Positions 1 through 6,926 of a DNA stretch of 64,000 nucleotides are shown piece after piece. The DNA is from Falsiroseomonas tokyonensis. Its GTDB lineage: Bacteria > Pseudomonadota > Alphaproteobacteria > Acetobacterales > Acetobacteraceae. Position 1 is the stretch's first letter; every line of letters begins with the position of its first letter. The notes beneath the pieces were generated by a model. The model made no database searches. It worked only from the letters and a program-made list of their open reading frames with translations, and was not told where the DNA came from. Position numbers and translations under genes: made by a program. The stretch lies in NCBI RefSeq assembly GCF_019024325.1, contig NZ_JAFNJS010000008.1, positions 1 through 64,000 on the forward strand, in the 5' to 3' direction.

Positions 1-1
1 C

Positions 2-322
2 GATGCGCTGGCAATTGACGGCGTTGCGGTGCTGGGTGCCTCGGTGAGTGCGTCGCAGGCGTCACAGATCAAGGCTGGAGGGCAGATGCCTATCGTGATG
101 GCGGACCTCGATCACGCCGGACAGGGGCTCATCGATGCCGCTCTCGTCCACGGATGGCGTGTCGCCTTCCCGCATGCAGATGGCTGGTGGGAAAGCGACG
201 TGAAGGATGTGGCGGAGGCGGCTCGGCGCTACGGGCAACTCTACGCGTTGCGCGCCATCGTCGGGTCCTCGACCGCCAGCCCGGCGCTGATCGCGGCCAA
301 GCGGATGATGTTCGTGAGGTAG
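2..322 (+). CDS. C-terminal part of a Toprim-domain primase of a mobile element (cut by window edge)
   Basis: The reading frame is open from base 2, so the gene starts outside the window; 106 codons are visible before the stop at 320-322. The segment DALAIDGVAVLGASVSASQ followed by VMADLDHAGQ looks like the second half of a Toprim fold: a short turn after a beta strand, then an acidic D-L-D motif, then a conserved helix. The later WWESDVKDVAEAARRYG resembles the end of phage- and plasmid-type DNA primases, which lay primers for replication of an integrated element. What follows is 1.3 kb without genes and then a tRNA gene, which fits the edge of an integrated element. The family assignment rests on motif resemblance only. 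Confidence 0.55.
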   Translation, partial: DALAIDGVAVLGASVSASQASQIKAGGQMPIVMADLDHAGQGLIDAALVHGWRVAFPHADGWWESDVKDVAEAARRYGQLYALRAIVGSSTASPALIAAKRMMFVR

Positions 323-402
323 CGAGGATGCAGGCAGGGATCGGTGACGGCGAGGCGTCTTCGATTGACTTCATCCGATGACGGGTTCGCCCTTGCCACG
401 GG

Positions 403-685
403 AACCCTGCATTGACCCTACACGGGGCAAGTCATTGATAACGCTTGTTACATGTAGGGTGTGCAGGGTTTGTATAGTTCTTCTTTGATTGAAATTTAAG
501 AACTATGTCCCTGCCGAAGGATGACCCAAAATGACTGGTCATACCCGTCACACCCTACATCGAGAGCGGTCTTGTTCTGGCCGACCATGGTCGGCGGGTC
601 GTCCAGACTCCGTCGCGGCCCATCTCCAGTTCCACAGGGAGCTTGGCGCCGCAAATGCAGGGTGTGTAGGCCGTGCAGGGTTCAC
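403..685. repeat. Three copies of a bipartite GTGTAGG...TGCAGGGTT motif
   Basis: The pattern GTGTAGG-(4-5 nt)-GCAGGGTT occurs on the minus strand at 403-423, on the plus strand at 452-470 (with a shorter gap) and on the plus strand at 664-682. A further TGTAGGGTGTG lies on the minus strand at 549-559. Multiple copies beside a primase suggest binding sites for a replication or recombination protein of the element. No function is shown by the sequence itself. Confidence 0.5.
452..560. repeat. Imperfect long inverted repeat around an AT-rich core
   Basis: ATGTAGGGTGTG at 452-463 is exactly mirrored by CACACCCTACAT at 549-560. Inside it, ATAGTTCTT at 474-482 is exactly mirrored by AAGAACTAT at 498-506, and a CAGGG/CCCTG pair lies between the two blocks. 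The right arm holds about 34 extra bases, so the structure is an interrupted palindrome. It could be a recombination site, a replication site or a terminator of the element. Confidence 0.5.
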
Positions 686-868
686 AGGCGGCGCCGAGAA
701 CCACGCAGCCACCGGCACTCGGATGCCGAACTCATCGGCACCGATCAAGCGCCTCCAGCAGAACCGCCTGCGGCCCACGCCGGAGGGATACCGTTTGGAC
801 AGGCCGGTCCGCGTCGCCAGCAGCCCGCTCCAGCCGGTCAGGACCTGTGCAGCGCCGTCGCGCCCACC

Positions 869-1303
869 ATGGCCGAGCCCCGTCGCCTGTCGGCTGCTGA
901 AATCAAGAATTGAGTCTGGTCGTCAGCGCAGTGTCCATGACGCTCGGCGACGATTGCCGAGTTGTCGAGCGGCAGATCGAGCACTACCGATGGCGCCACC
1001 CCGGTGGCGCTGGCGGCGGCGTACCAAGATTCGAAAACTAGGTTCTGGCTCCGTGGAGACGGTCGAGAACCGGGTGGTCACCGGCGCCATGATGCCAGAA
1101 CCTCGCAGGTGCTTGCGCTGTGGCCATAGGCCAGCGCGTCGGCAGCAGCCGTGTCCAGCCCAACAGGCCAGCCATGAACCGCCCGCCATAGATTTCAGAT
1201 CAGGCGCCGTGCAGCCCTGCCGCGCCGAGCATGGCCGAGAATGGGCCACCCATCGGCGGCCGAAATCAAGAGTCGGCGTGGATCGTCCTCAGCGTCCATG
1301 ACG
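869..1303 (+). repeat. Two diverged direct copies of a ~73-bp segment
   Basis: Bases 869-942 and 1231-1303 share the ordered words ATGGCCGAG, CGGC-GC-GAAATCAAGA, TGG-TCGTC-TCAGCG and GTCCATGACG with small gaps between them. The copies lie about 360 bp apart. They look like remnants of an old duplication in non-coding DNA. Confidence 0.45.
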
Positions 1304-1577
1304 CCCACCGGCGATGACGCGACCTGCCGTCATGGAGGTGGCTCGCTGCTGGTGCCGGAGGCGACTGCGGTCCCCAAGGTCACGGACTACGCCCTCAGGC
1401 GTCCCAGACTCTGGCTCCCAAACTTGCGGCCGCAATCCGCGCATCCGGCGCCGCCAGAGTCCAAATAGAGTCCGCCGTGGTCGATCCGGGCGATGTGCTG
1501 GTCCGGAGCCGCCATCGGCCATAGTGGCGTCGCCCGGGACCCGAATCCCACCAAAGCGAGGAAACTGGCCGTCCTTC

Positions 1578-1606
1578 TTGCAGCGGGGCCGGGGCGCGGC
1601 TATCGT
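1578..1606 (+). promoter_or_regulatory. Probable promoter of tRNA-Gly
   Basis: TTGCAG (1578-1583) and TATCGT (1601-1606) are separated by exactly 17 bases and end about 11 bases before the mature 5' end of the tRNA. The spacing is right for a housekeeping sigma factor; both boxes are only partial matches to consensus. Confidence 0.45.
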
Positions 1607-1617
1607 CGGGTCTGCGT

Positions 1618-1692
1618 GCGGGCGTAGTTCAGAGGTAGAACGTCAGCTTCCCAAGCTGAATGTCGTGGGTTCGATTCCCATCGCCCGCTCCA
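1618..1692 (+). tRNA. tRNA-Gly (anticodon CCC)
   Basis: The cloverleaf folds fully. The acceptor arms GCGGGCG (1618-1624) and CGCCCGC (1682-1688) pair, followed by discriminator T and an encoded CCA. The D arm is GTTC/GAAC. The anticodon stem is TCAGC/GCTGA around the loop TTCCCAA, which places the anticodon CCC at 1650-1652, reading glycine GGG codons. The T arm is GTGGG/CCCAT (with one G-T pair) around TTCGATT. tRNA genes are common integration sites, and element-like DNA lies directly upstream, although on the 5' side of the tRNA rather than the usual 3' side. Confidence 0.95.
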
Positions 1693-1752
1693 GCCTCGCC
1701 CACCCAACACCCACCCGTGATCGCCACCCCCTGGACCTCCGCCGCGCGCCCT

Positions 1753-1778
1753 TATACTTAACCAAAGAGTTAAGTATA
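1753..1778. promoter_or_regulatory. ArsR-type palindromic operator upstream of the DUF1428-VOC pair
   Basis: TATACTTAAC (1753-1762) and GTTAAGTATA (1769-1778) form a perfect 10-bp palindrome around the 6-base spacer CAAAGA, 24 bp before the DUF1428 start. The core ACTTAAC-N6-GTTAAGT has the form bound by ArsR-family repressors that often accompany VOC and SRPBCC proteins. No ArsR gene adjoins it; the nearest one, at 5.4-5.7 kb, has a different apparent operator. Confidence 0.55.
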
Positions 1779-1802
1779 GCGCCCCATCGCAAGGAGATCC
1801 GC

Positions 1803-2165
1803 ATGTCCTACATCGACGGCATGGTGGCCGCCGTGCCCGCCACCCAGCGCGCGGCCTATCTCGCCCATGCCCGGCTCTTCCAGCAGCTGGTCCAGGAATT
1901 CGGCGCGCTGCGCGCGGTGGAATGCTGGGGCGATGACGTGCCGGACGGCGAGGTCACGGATTTTCGCCGCGCCGTGCAGGCGGGGGCGGATGAGGGGGTG
2001 GTCCTCTCCTGGATCGAATGGCCCTCCCGCGCCATCCGCGATGCCGGGATGCAGCGGCTGATGCAGGACGCGCGGATGAAGGACACGCCCATGCCCTTCG
2101 ACGGAAGCCGCATGATCCATGGCGGCTTCCTGCCCATCCTCGACAGCCAGGGAGAGGCCCCATGA
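1803..2165 (+). CDS. DUF1428 family protein (YbaA-like)
   Basis: A 120-residue protein starting MSYIDGMVAAVPA, with the conserved features of the DUF1428 family: the early YIDG motif, a central WGDDVPDGEVTDF segment and a PMPFDGSRMIHGGF segment near the C terminus. The family has a ferredoxin-like alpha/beta barrel fold and no established reaction. The start is chosen for the AAGGAG ribosome site 7 bp upstream. The stop overlaps the start of the next gene by 4 bp (ATGA), so the two are co-translated. The palindrome 24 bp upstream suggests control by an ArsR repressor encoded elsewhere. The assignment is by family resemblance; the function is unknown. Confidence 0.85.
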   Translation: MSYIDGMVAAVPATQRAAYLAHARLFQQLVQEFGALRAVECWGDDVPDGEVTDFRRAVQAGADEGVVLSWIEWPSRAIRDAGMQRLMQDARMKDTPMPFDGSRMIHGGFLPILDSQGEAP

Positions 2166-2929
2166 CCAACCCCCATGGCAGCTTCATCTGGTACGAGCTG
2201 CTGACCACCGATCCCGCCGCCGCCGCCCGCTTCTACGGCAGCCTCCTCGGCTGGACGGAAGCCCCGCATGGAGGCCCCGATGGCGGGCCGGTGCCCGGCT
2301 ATTCCATCCTCAGCCATGGCGGCCAGGCGATCGGCGGCCTGATGCAGGCGCCGGAGGGCGTGCCGCCCGTCTGGCTCGGCTATGTCGCGGTGGAGGATGT
2401 CGATGCCGCCGTCGCCGACATCCAGGCCGCGGGCGGCGCGGTGCAGATGCCGGCGCGGGACATTGGGGGCGTCGGCCGCATCGCCATGGTGGCGGACCCC
2501 CGGGGCGCGCCATTCTACGTCATGCGCGGCAGCAGCGACCGGGCCAGCGTCAGCTTCGATGCGGAGGCCATCGGCCACTGCGCCTGGCAGCAGCTCTCGA
2601 CATCCGACGCCGAGGCCGCCATCGACTTCTACGCCGGCCGCTTCGGCTGGAAGCGGGGCGAGGCGCTGCCCATGGGCCCCTCCGGCGCCTACCAGCTGAT
2701 GGAACTGCAGGGCCGCCCCTTCGGCGCCATCATGCCGCGGCAGGACGCGGCGCCGCCGCACTGGGCCTTCGTCTTCCGCGTGGCGCGGATCGGTGAGGCG
2801 GCGCAGCTTGTGCCGGAAGGCGGCGGCACCATCGTGTATGGCCCGGCCGAGGTGCCGGGGGGCGACCATGTCATCTTCGGGCTCGACCCGCAGGGCGCGC
2901 TCTTCGCCGTGATCGGCAAGCCCGGCTGA
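2162..2929 (+). CDS. VOC (glyoxalase/bleomycin-resistance) family protein, two-domain
   Basis: A 255-residue cytosolic protein made of two tandem vicinal-oxygen-chelate modules. The first begins FIWYELLTTDPAAAARFYGSLLGW (about residues 7-30) and the second CAWQQLSTSDAEAAIDFYAG (about 139-158). In both, the typical 'aspartate-x-x-x-x-x-x-F/Y-Y' helix follows the first strand. Such proteins often resemble the antibiotic-induced CFP32/hydroxylase family and bind a metal or small electrophile. The ATG overlaps the DUF1428 stop by 4 bp. The substrate cannot be told from sequence. A strong inverted repeat ends the operon just downstream. Confidence 0.85.
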   Translation: MTNPHGSFIWYELLTTDPAAAARFYGSLLGWTEAPHGGPDGGPVPGYSILSHGGQAIGGLMQAPEGVPPVWLGYVAVEDVDAAVADIQAAGGAVQMPARDIGGVGRIAMVADPRGAPFYVMRGSSDRASVSFDAEAIGHCAWQQLSTSDAEAAIDFYAGRFGWKRGEALPMGPSGAYQLMELQGRPFGAIMPRQDAAPPHWAFVFRVARIGEAAQLVPEGGGTIVYGPAEVPGGDHVIFGLDPQGALFAVIGKPG

Positions 2930-2937
2930 ACCGGCTC

Positions 2938-2998
2938 AGAGACCGTTTGAGAAGGCCGGCGGCCGAACCGACCCGTCCGCTCTTCTCAAACGGTCTCT
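2938..2998. terminator. Bidirectional terminator between convergent genes
   Basis: A perfect 17-bp inverted repeat: AGAGACCGTTTGAGAAG at 2938-2954 and its complement at 2982-2998, with a 27-base GC-rich spacer. It lies between the VOC gene and the convergent regulator gene, and its right arm touches the regulator's stop codon. There is no long T tract, so efficiency is uncertain. Confidence 0.55.
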
Positions 2999-3693
2999 CA
3001 GGCGGCCCGCGCCGCCGGCAGCGGGTCCTCCGCCAGATAGCCGCTGCCCCAGACGGTGCGGATGCAGGGCGCGGCGCCGGCCGCGGCCAGCTTGCGGCGC
3101 AGCTTGCAGATGAAGACATCGAGGATGCGGCTCTCCGGCCCCTCCGCCACGCCGTAGAGCCGGGCGAGGCAGTCCTGCTTGGTGACCAGGCTGCCGCGCC
3201 GCAGGAACAGCATCTCCATCACATCGTATTCGCGGGGCGTGACCGGCAGCGGGCGCCGCTGCACCAGCACGCGCCGGCCCGCCTGGTCCAGCGTGACATT
3301 GCCGAGCGTGATGCTGGCCGAGAGATGGCCGAGCATGCGCCGCTGCAGCGCGCGCAGGCGGACCAGCAGCGCCTCGGTCGGGATGGGCGCCTGCAGCACC
3401 TCATCCGCGCCAGCGGCGAAACCCGCCTCCTCCTCCTCTGCCGTCGCGGCGCCCAGCAGCAGCACCAGCGGCAGGCCCAGGCGCAGGCGGGCGATGCCGC
3501 GCAGGCCCTGCTGCAGGGCGGGCGTCACGCGGCCGGCCTCGGCCAGCACCGCATCGAAGGGCCCGCCGCGCCGCGCCGCGTCGGCCGGATCATCGGCCAG
3601 CCGCGCCAGCTCCACCCGCAGCCCCGCCCGCAGCAGCGCGGCCGCGAGGCGCTGGCCCGAGGCGGGGGTGGAGGCGAGGACCAGCACGCGCAT
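2998..3693 (-). CDS. CtrA-like winged-helix regulator with degenerate receiver domain
   Basis: A 231-residue protein of OmpR/PhoB architecture. Residues 1-118 have the size and secondary structure of a receiver domain but lack its active site: the acidic pair near the N terminus is replaced (MRVLVLAS) and the phospho-acceptor region reads FDAVLAEA without the aspartate at the usual place. Residues 125-225 form a DNA-binding domain very like CtrA (LFLRRGSLVTKQ, then ESRILDVFICKLRRKLA and GSGYLA). The start is placed at MRVLVLAS because the 28 upstream residues do not belong to the fold. It lies head to head with a paralogue, 190 bp away. It probably binds DNA without phosphorylation. Confidence 0.8.
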   Translation of the reverse strand: MRVLVLASTPASGQRLAAALLRAGLRVELARLADDPADAARRGGPFDAVLAEAGRVTPALQQGLRGIARLRLGLPLVLLLGAATAEEEEAGFAAGADEVLQAPIPTEALLVRLRALQRRMLGHLSASITLGNVTLDQAGRRVLVQRRPLPVTPREYDVMEMLFLRRGSLVTKQDCLARLYGVAEGPESRILDVFICKLRRKLAAAGAAPCIRTVWGSGYLAEDPLPAARAA

Positions 3694-3883
3694 CGGCAAT
3701 CCACCTTCCGGATGGAAGGGCATTGTCCTGACATGGGGTGACGTGGACCAGTCAGCTTTCGTAGGCGGTCCGGCCAAAGCCTCCGCCTCCCGCTGACGGA
3801 ACCTTACGAGTTCCTACAACCCGCCCCCAGGCCCGCCCGCTAGCCTGCTCCGTCTTTGGTGCGCGCAAGGCGGGGGACCGATC

Positions 3884-4624
3884 ATGCAGCTTCTGATCAT
3901 CGCCGACCGGGCCGCCGCGCAGAACGAGGTCTGGGCCGGGCTGGAGGCCGCCGGCATCGCCGCGCGGCTGCTGCCCGCCCCGGGCGGCGAGGAGGCCGCT
4001 TCCCTCCGCGCCGGCCAGCAGGCCGCCCGCGAGGCCGGAGAGGCCGATGGCGTGCTGATCGACTGCGCCGCCTTCCGGGGCCAGGCCCTGCCGCTGCTGC
4101 AGGGCCTGCGCGAGGCAGGCTGCGCCCTGCCCATCCTCCTGCTGGCCAGCGCGGGGCCGGAGGCCGAGGTCGAGGCCTTCAACCTGGGCGCCGATGCGCT
4201 GCTGCCCCGGCAGGTTCCCGTGCCGGCGCTGGTCACGCGCCTGGCCGCCATCCAGCGCCGCAGCCGCCTGCGGCCCTCCGGCCTGCTGCGCTGCGGCAAT
4301 GTGGTGCTGGACCGTGCCACCGGCAGGCTGGCGGTGGATGGCCAGCCGGTGGAGGCGACGCCGCTGGAACGCGCGCTGCTCGAATTGCTGATCTCCGCCC
4401 GCGGCGCGGTGCTGCCCCGGGAAAGGATCACGAAGACGCTGCAGGATGGCCCGGCGGCGGCAAACAGCGCCGTGCTGCGCGTGATCGTCTGCCGGCTGCG
4501 CCGCAAGCTGGCGGAGTGCGGGGCGGATGACATCATCCACACCGTCTGGGGCGTGGGCTACCGCGCCGAGGCCCCGGCTTCTCGCACACCCCCGGCCTGG
4601 CAGGCGCCGCGGCTGGGTCACTAG
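3884..4624 (+). CDS. CtrA-like winged-helix regulator, divergent paralogue with partial receiver
   Basis: A 246-residue relative of the preceding divergent regulator. The receiver part (about 1-122) keeps an aspartate at the expected acceptor position (GVLIDCAAF) and the serine/threonine strand (LLLASAG), but has only one acidic residue near the N terminus (IIADRA) and an arginine in place of the conserved lysine (LLPRQVP). The DNA-binding domain (about 130-232) has the CtrA-like pattern VLPRERITKTL, then VLRVIVCRLRRKLAECG and VWGVGYRA. The start follows GGGGGACCG upstream. The C-terminal 15 residues look unstructured. Target genes and partner kinase are unknown. Confidence 0.75.
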   Translation: MQLLIIADRAAAQNEVWAGLEAAGIAARLLPAPGGEEAASLRAGQQAAREAGEADGVLIDCAAFRGQALPLLQGLREAGCALPILLLASAGPEAEVEAFNLGADALLPRQVPVPALVTRLAAIQRRSRLRPSGLLRCGNVVLDRATGRLAVDGQPVEATPLERALLELLISARGAVLPRERITKTLQDGPAAANSAVLRVIVCRLRRKLAECGADDIIHTVWGVGYRAEAPASRTPPAWQAPRLGH

Positions 4625-4680
4625 TCCGCTCCGCGGATGGGACGCTAATCCGCTCAGCGGCTGGGCCGCTACTCCGCGTA
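4620..4680. repeat. Short GC-rich repeats at a tail-to-tail junction
   Basis: The junction of the regulator and the convergent SDR gene holds about 2.5 imperfect copies of a 23-24 bp unit, CTA-TCCGCTC-GCGG-TGGG. Each copy contains a small CCGCT/AGCGG hairpin. It may act as a weak bidirectional terminator. Confidence 0.35.
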
Positions 4681-5379
4681 GATCATCTTCCGCGTCATGC
4701 CGCCATCGGTGACGAATTCCGCGCCGGTGACGAAGCCGGCCTCCGGCCCCAGCAGCCAGGCGACCAGCGCCGCCACATCCTCCACCTTTCCGACCCGCCC
4801 GGCCGGGTGCTGGGCATGGTCCTCCGGCCGCAGCGCCTCGCTGCCTGTGTCGATCCAGCCGGGGCTGACGCAGTTCACCCGCACATCAGGCCCCAGGCTG
4901 ATGGCCAGCGCATGGGTCAGCGCCAGCAGCCCGCCCTTGGAGGCCGCGTAGCTTTCGGTCTCGGGCTCCGACTGATGCGCGCGGGTGGAGGCCATGGTCA
5001 CCACCGCGCCGCGCCCCGCGCGCAGAAGGTCCTCCGCCGCGCGCAGCAGCAGGAAGGTCGCGGTCAGGTTGGTGGCGAGTACCGCATTCCATTCGGCCAG
5101 GGTCAGCCTGGAAATCGGCTTGCGGATCATGAAGCCGGCATTGGAGACCAGCCCGTCCAGCCGGCCCTCTTGCGCCCGGATCTCCTGCACCAGCGCGGCG
5201 ACGGCGGCTTCCTCCGCCACATCGGCCTGGGTGAAGCGCACGCCGTCCAGGGGCTCCGCCGGCGGCTCCCGGTCCGCCGCCACCACACGCCAGCCATCCC
5301 GCGCCAGGCGCGCCGCCACGGCCCGGCCGATGCCGCGCGCGGCGCCGGTCACCAGCGCCACCTTCTTCGCTTCCGTCAT
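4669..5379 (-). CDS. SDR family oxidoreductase
   Basis: A 236-residue classical short-chain dehydrogenase/reductase, a cytosolic NAD(P)-dependent enzyme. The cofactor motif TGAARGIG lies at about residues 10-17, NAG at about 85-87, the catalytic serine in VTMAST, and the catalytic YAASK at about 147-151. The C terminus [11 protein letters not shown] is typical. The start ATG at 5379 sits 4 bp after the ArsR stop and the frame fits the family length, so an upstream extension was rejected. The gene is co-transcribed with the ArsR regulator. A role in sulfur stress is possible from context; the substrate is unknown. Confidence 0.88.
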   Translation of the reverse strand: MTEAKKVALVTGAARGIGRAVAARLARDGWRVVAADREPPAEPLDGVRFTQADVAEEAAVAALVQEIRAQEGRLDGLVSNAGFMIRKPISRLTLAEWNAVLATNLTATFLLLRAAEDLLRAGRGAVVTMASTRAHQSEPETESYAASKGGLLALTHALAISLGPDVRVNCVSPGWIDTGSEALRPEDHAQHPAGRVGKVEDVAALVAWLLGPEAGFVTGAEFVTDGGMTRKMIYAE

Positions 5380-5383
5380 GCGA

Positions 5384-5743
5384 TCACCCTCCGCCCGCTG
5401 CAACGGGCGCCGGGGCCTCGGGATCCGCGGGCGCGCAGTACAGCCGGTACAACGTCTCCAGCACCGCGGCGACTTCGGGGCTGGCCAGGCGGTAGTGAAT
5501 GGCTTGGCCATCCCGCCGCGTCTCCACCAGGCGCAGGTCGCGCATCCGCGCCAGGTGCTGCGACAGGGCGGTGGGGGACAGGCCGACCAGCGCGGCGAGC
5601 TGGCCGACCGGCTTCTCCCCCTCCAGCAGGTGGCACATCGCCATCAGCCGCTTGGCATGGGCCAGCGCCGCCAGCATCCGCGCCGCCTCCTCGGCCTTGG
5701 CCTCCAGGGCGGCCAGGGCCGCCGGGTCGGTTTCCGCTTTCAT
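5384..5743 (-). CDS. ArsR-family repressor, BigR/SoxR-like, of the sulfur-transport cluster
   Basis: A protein of 119 residues from ATG 5743, or 125 from the in-frame ATG at 5761. It has the ArsR winged-helix fold: [23 protein letters not shown], recognition helix [14 protein letters not shown], wing [15 protein letters not shown]. Two cysteines (CHLL and LYCAP) sit where BigR and YgaV carry the redox-active pair that senses persulfide. Divergent DUF2892 and YeeE/YedE genes fit this: BigR-type repressors control such clusters. The shorter start is preferred because the longer one begins inside the presumed operator. It is transcribed with the SDR gene. Confidence 0.85.
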   Translation of the reverse strand: MKAETDPAALAALEAKAEEAARMLAALAHAKRLMAMCHLLEGEKPVGQLAALVGLSPTALSQHLARMRDLRLVETRRDGQAIHYRLASPEVAAVLETLYRLYCAPADPEAPAPVAAGGG

Positions 5744-5744
5744 A

Positions 5745-5774
5745 TTGACATATTCGCACATTCGAAGGTATTAA
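5745..5774 (+). promoter_or_regulatory. Sigma-70 promoter with embedded repressor site
   Basis: TTGACA (5745-5750) and TATTAA (5769-5774) are 18 bp apart and lie 32 bp before the DUF2892 start. The spacer carries the repeated word ATTCG (TATTCGCACATTCGAA, 5751-5766), which is a plausible site for the divergent ArsR repressor. Binding there would block the promoter and also cover the regulator's own upstream region. Confidence 0.55.
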
Positions 5775-5806
5775 TCAAAGCACCCTCTACCCCAGGGAGC
5801 AGTCCC

Positions 5807-6019
5807 ATGCACAACGTCGGTTCGGTCGATCGCGCCATCCGCCTCATCCTTGGCCTGGTCCTGCTGCTTTCGCCCTTCCTGGCGGCGGGCAGCTTCGCTG
5901 GCCTCGGCGCCTGGCGCTACGCCATTGCCGCGGTCGGCCTGGTGCTGATCGCCACCGCCGCCTTCCGCTTCTGCCCGGCCTATCGGCTGCTGGGCATCCA
6001 GACCTGCGCGCGGCGCTGA
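5807..6019 (+). CDS. DUF2892 small membrane protein (YgaP C-terminal-like)
   Basis: A 70-residue protein with the DUF2892 start [17 protein letters not shown] and two hydrophobic segments (about 12-30 and 35-53), ending with the family cysteines in [16 protein letters not shown]. Relatives form the membrane anchor of the rhodanese YgaP or stand alone next to sulfur-oxidation and thiosulfate genes. A GGGAG ribosome site precedes the ATG. The stop overlaps the next start by one base (TGATG). It acts in the inner membrane, probably with the YeeE/YedE partners that follow. Confidence 0.85.
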   Translation: MHNVGSVDRAIRLILGLVLLLSPFLAAGSFAGLGAWRYAIAAVGLVLIATAAFRFCPAYRLLGIQTCARR

Positions 6020-6441
6020 TGGCGACCATCTTCACCCCCTGGGCCTCACTGGCCGGCGGCGCGCTGATCGGGCTTTCGGCGGTGCTTCTGATGGCGGTCT
6101 CCGGGCGCATCGCCGGGATCAGCGGCATCGTGGCGCGGCTGCTGCCGCCCTTCGAGCGGCCCGGCCTCGCCGCGCGGCTGGCCTTCGTCCTGGGGCTGGT
6201 CGTGGCGCCCTTCGCGCTCGGGCTGGCCACCGGCACGGTGCCGGCGCCGCAGATCGCGGCCGGGCCGGCGCTGCTGGTGGTCGCCGGGCTGCTGGTGGGG
6301 TTCGGCGCGGTCTGGGGCCATGGCTGCACCTCCGGCCATGGCGTCTGCGGCCTGGCGCGCCTTTCGCCGCGGTCGCTGGTGGCGGTGCTGGTCTTCATGG
6401 CCACCGCCATCGCCACCGTCTTCCTGATGCGCCACGCATGA
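6019..6441 (+). CDS. YeeE/YedE family sulfur transporter, first half
   Basis: A 140-residue membrane protein with four predicted hydrophobic segments. It contains the sulfur-transport-family signature [17 protein letters not shown] (about 99-115) with its two cysteines, and the N-terminal GALIGLSAV loop. The family imports thiosulfate or related sulfur species. Here the usual long protein is split into two half-size genes, as in PmpA/PmpB. The ATG overlaps the DUF2892 stop by one base, and the stop overlaps the second half by 4 bp, so the two halves are likely made together as one complex. Confidence 0.88.
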   Translation: MATIFTPWASLAGGALIGLSAVLLMAVSGRIAGISGIVARLLPPFERPGLAARLAFVLGLVVAPFALGLATGTVPAPQIAAGPALLVVAGLLVGFGAVWGHGCTSGHGVCGLARLSPRSLVAVLVFMATAIATVFLMRHA

Positions 6442-6926
6442 CCATCCTGCTGCACTTCGCCATCGGGCTGGTCTTCGGCCTGGGCCTGGTCATCGCCGGC
6501 ATGTCGAACCCGGCCAAGGTGCTGAACTTCCTGGACATCGCCGCGATCCCCAGCGGCGGCTGGGACCCCAGCCTGGCCTTCGTGCTGGCGGGTGCCGTCG
6601 CCGTCACCTTCCTCGGCTACCGCTTGGTGCTGCGCCGGCCGAGGCCGCTTCTGGCGGAGCGCTTCCACCTGCCGACCGCCACCGCCATTGATCGCCGTGT
6701 GGTCCTGGGGCCCGCGATCTTCGGCATCGGCTGGGGCCTGGCCGGCTTCTGCCCCGGCCCGGCGCTGACCGCCCTCGGCACCGGCGGCTGGCCCGCTATC
6801 CTCTTCACCCTCGCCATGCTGGCTGGCATGGCCGTTGCGCGACGACTCAGCCGGCCTTCAGCCGGTCCGGAATCGGCAGGCCGAGGCGCAGCGGCACCGG
6901 CCACAGCTCCCGCACCACCCGCGTGA
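6438..6926 (+). CDS. YeeE/YedE family sulfur transporter, second half
   Basis: A 162-residue membrane protein, partner to the preceding half. It starts [33 protein letters not shown] and carries the second family signature [15 protein letters not shown] (about 95-109) with its cysteine. The last 25 residues, after AGMAVARR, are Ala/Pro-rich and overlap the 3' end of the convergent acetyltransferase gene by 80 bp. The family core ends before that overlap, so this tail may be a neutral read-through extension. Part of the presumed ArsR-controlled sulfur operon. Confidence 0.85.
   Translation: MTILLHFAIGLVFGLGLVIAGMSNPAKVLNFLDIAAIPSGGWDPSLAFVLAGAVAVTFLGYRLVLRRPRPLLAERFHLPTATAIDRRVVLGPAIFGIGWGLAGFCPGPALTALGTGGWPAILFTLAMLAGMAVARRLSRPSAGPESAGRGAAAPATAPAPPA

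Larger units (their letters stand above)
323..1617. other. Gene-poor junction with repeated motifs and decayed duplications
   Basis: About 1.3 kb between the primase fragment and tRNA-Gly holds no reading frame that I can relate to a protein; the open frames present are overlapping, arginine- and proline-rich, and typical of GC-rich non-coding DNA. The stretch 465-515 is unusually AT-rich. It contains the bipartite motif, inverted repeats and duplicated segment listed separately. I read it as the non-coding edge of an integrated element plus eroded remnants. Confidence 0.6.

Noticed and set aside
521-1301. Two overlapping frames (130 and 256 codons) in the left gene-poor region
   Set aside because: Both are Arg/Pro-rich, lack ribosome sites and overlap each other; typical of non-coding GC-rich DNA.
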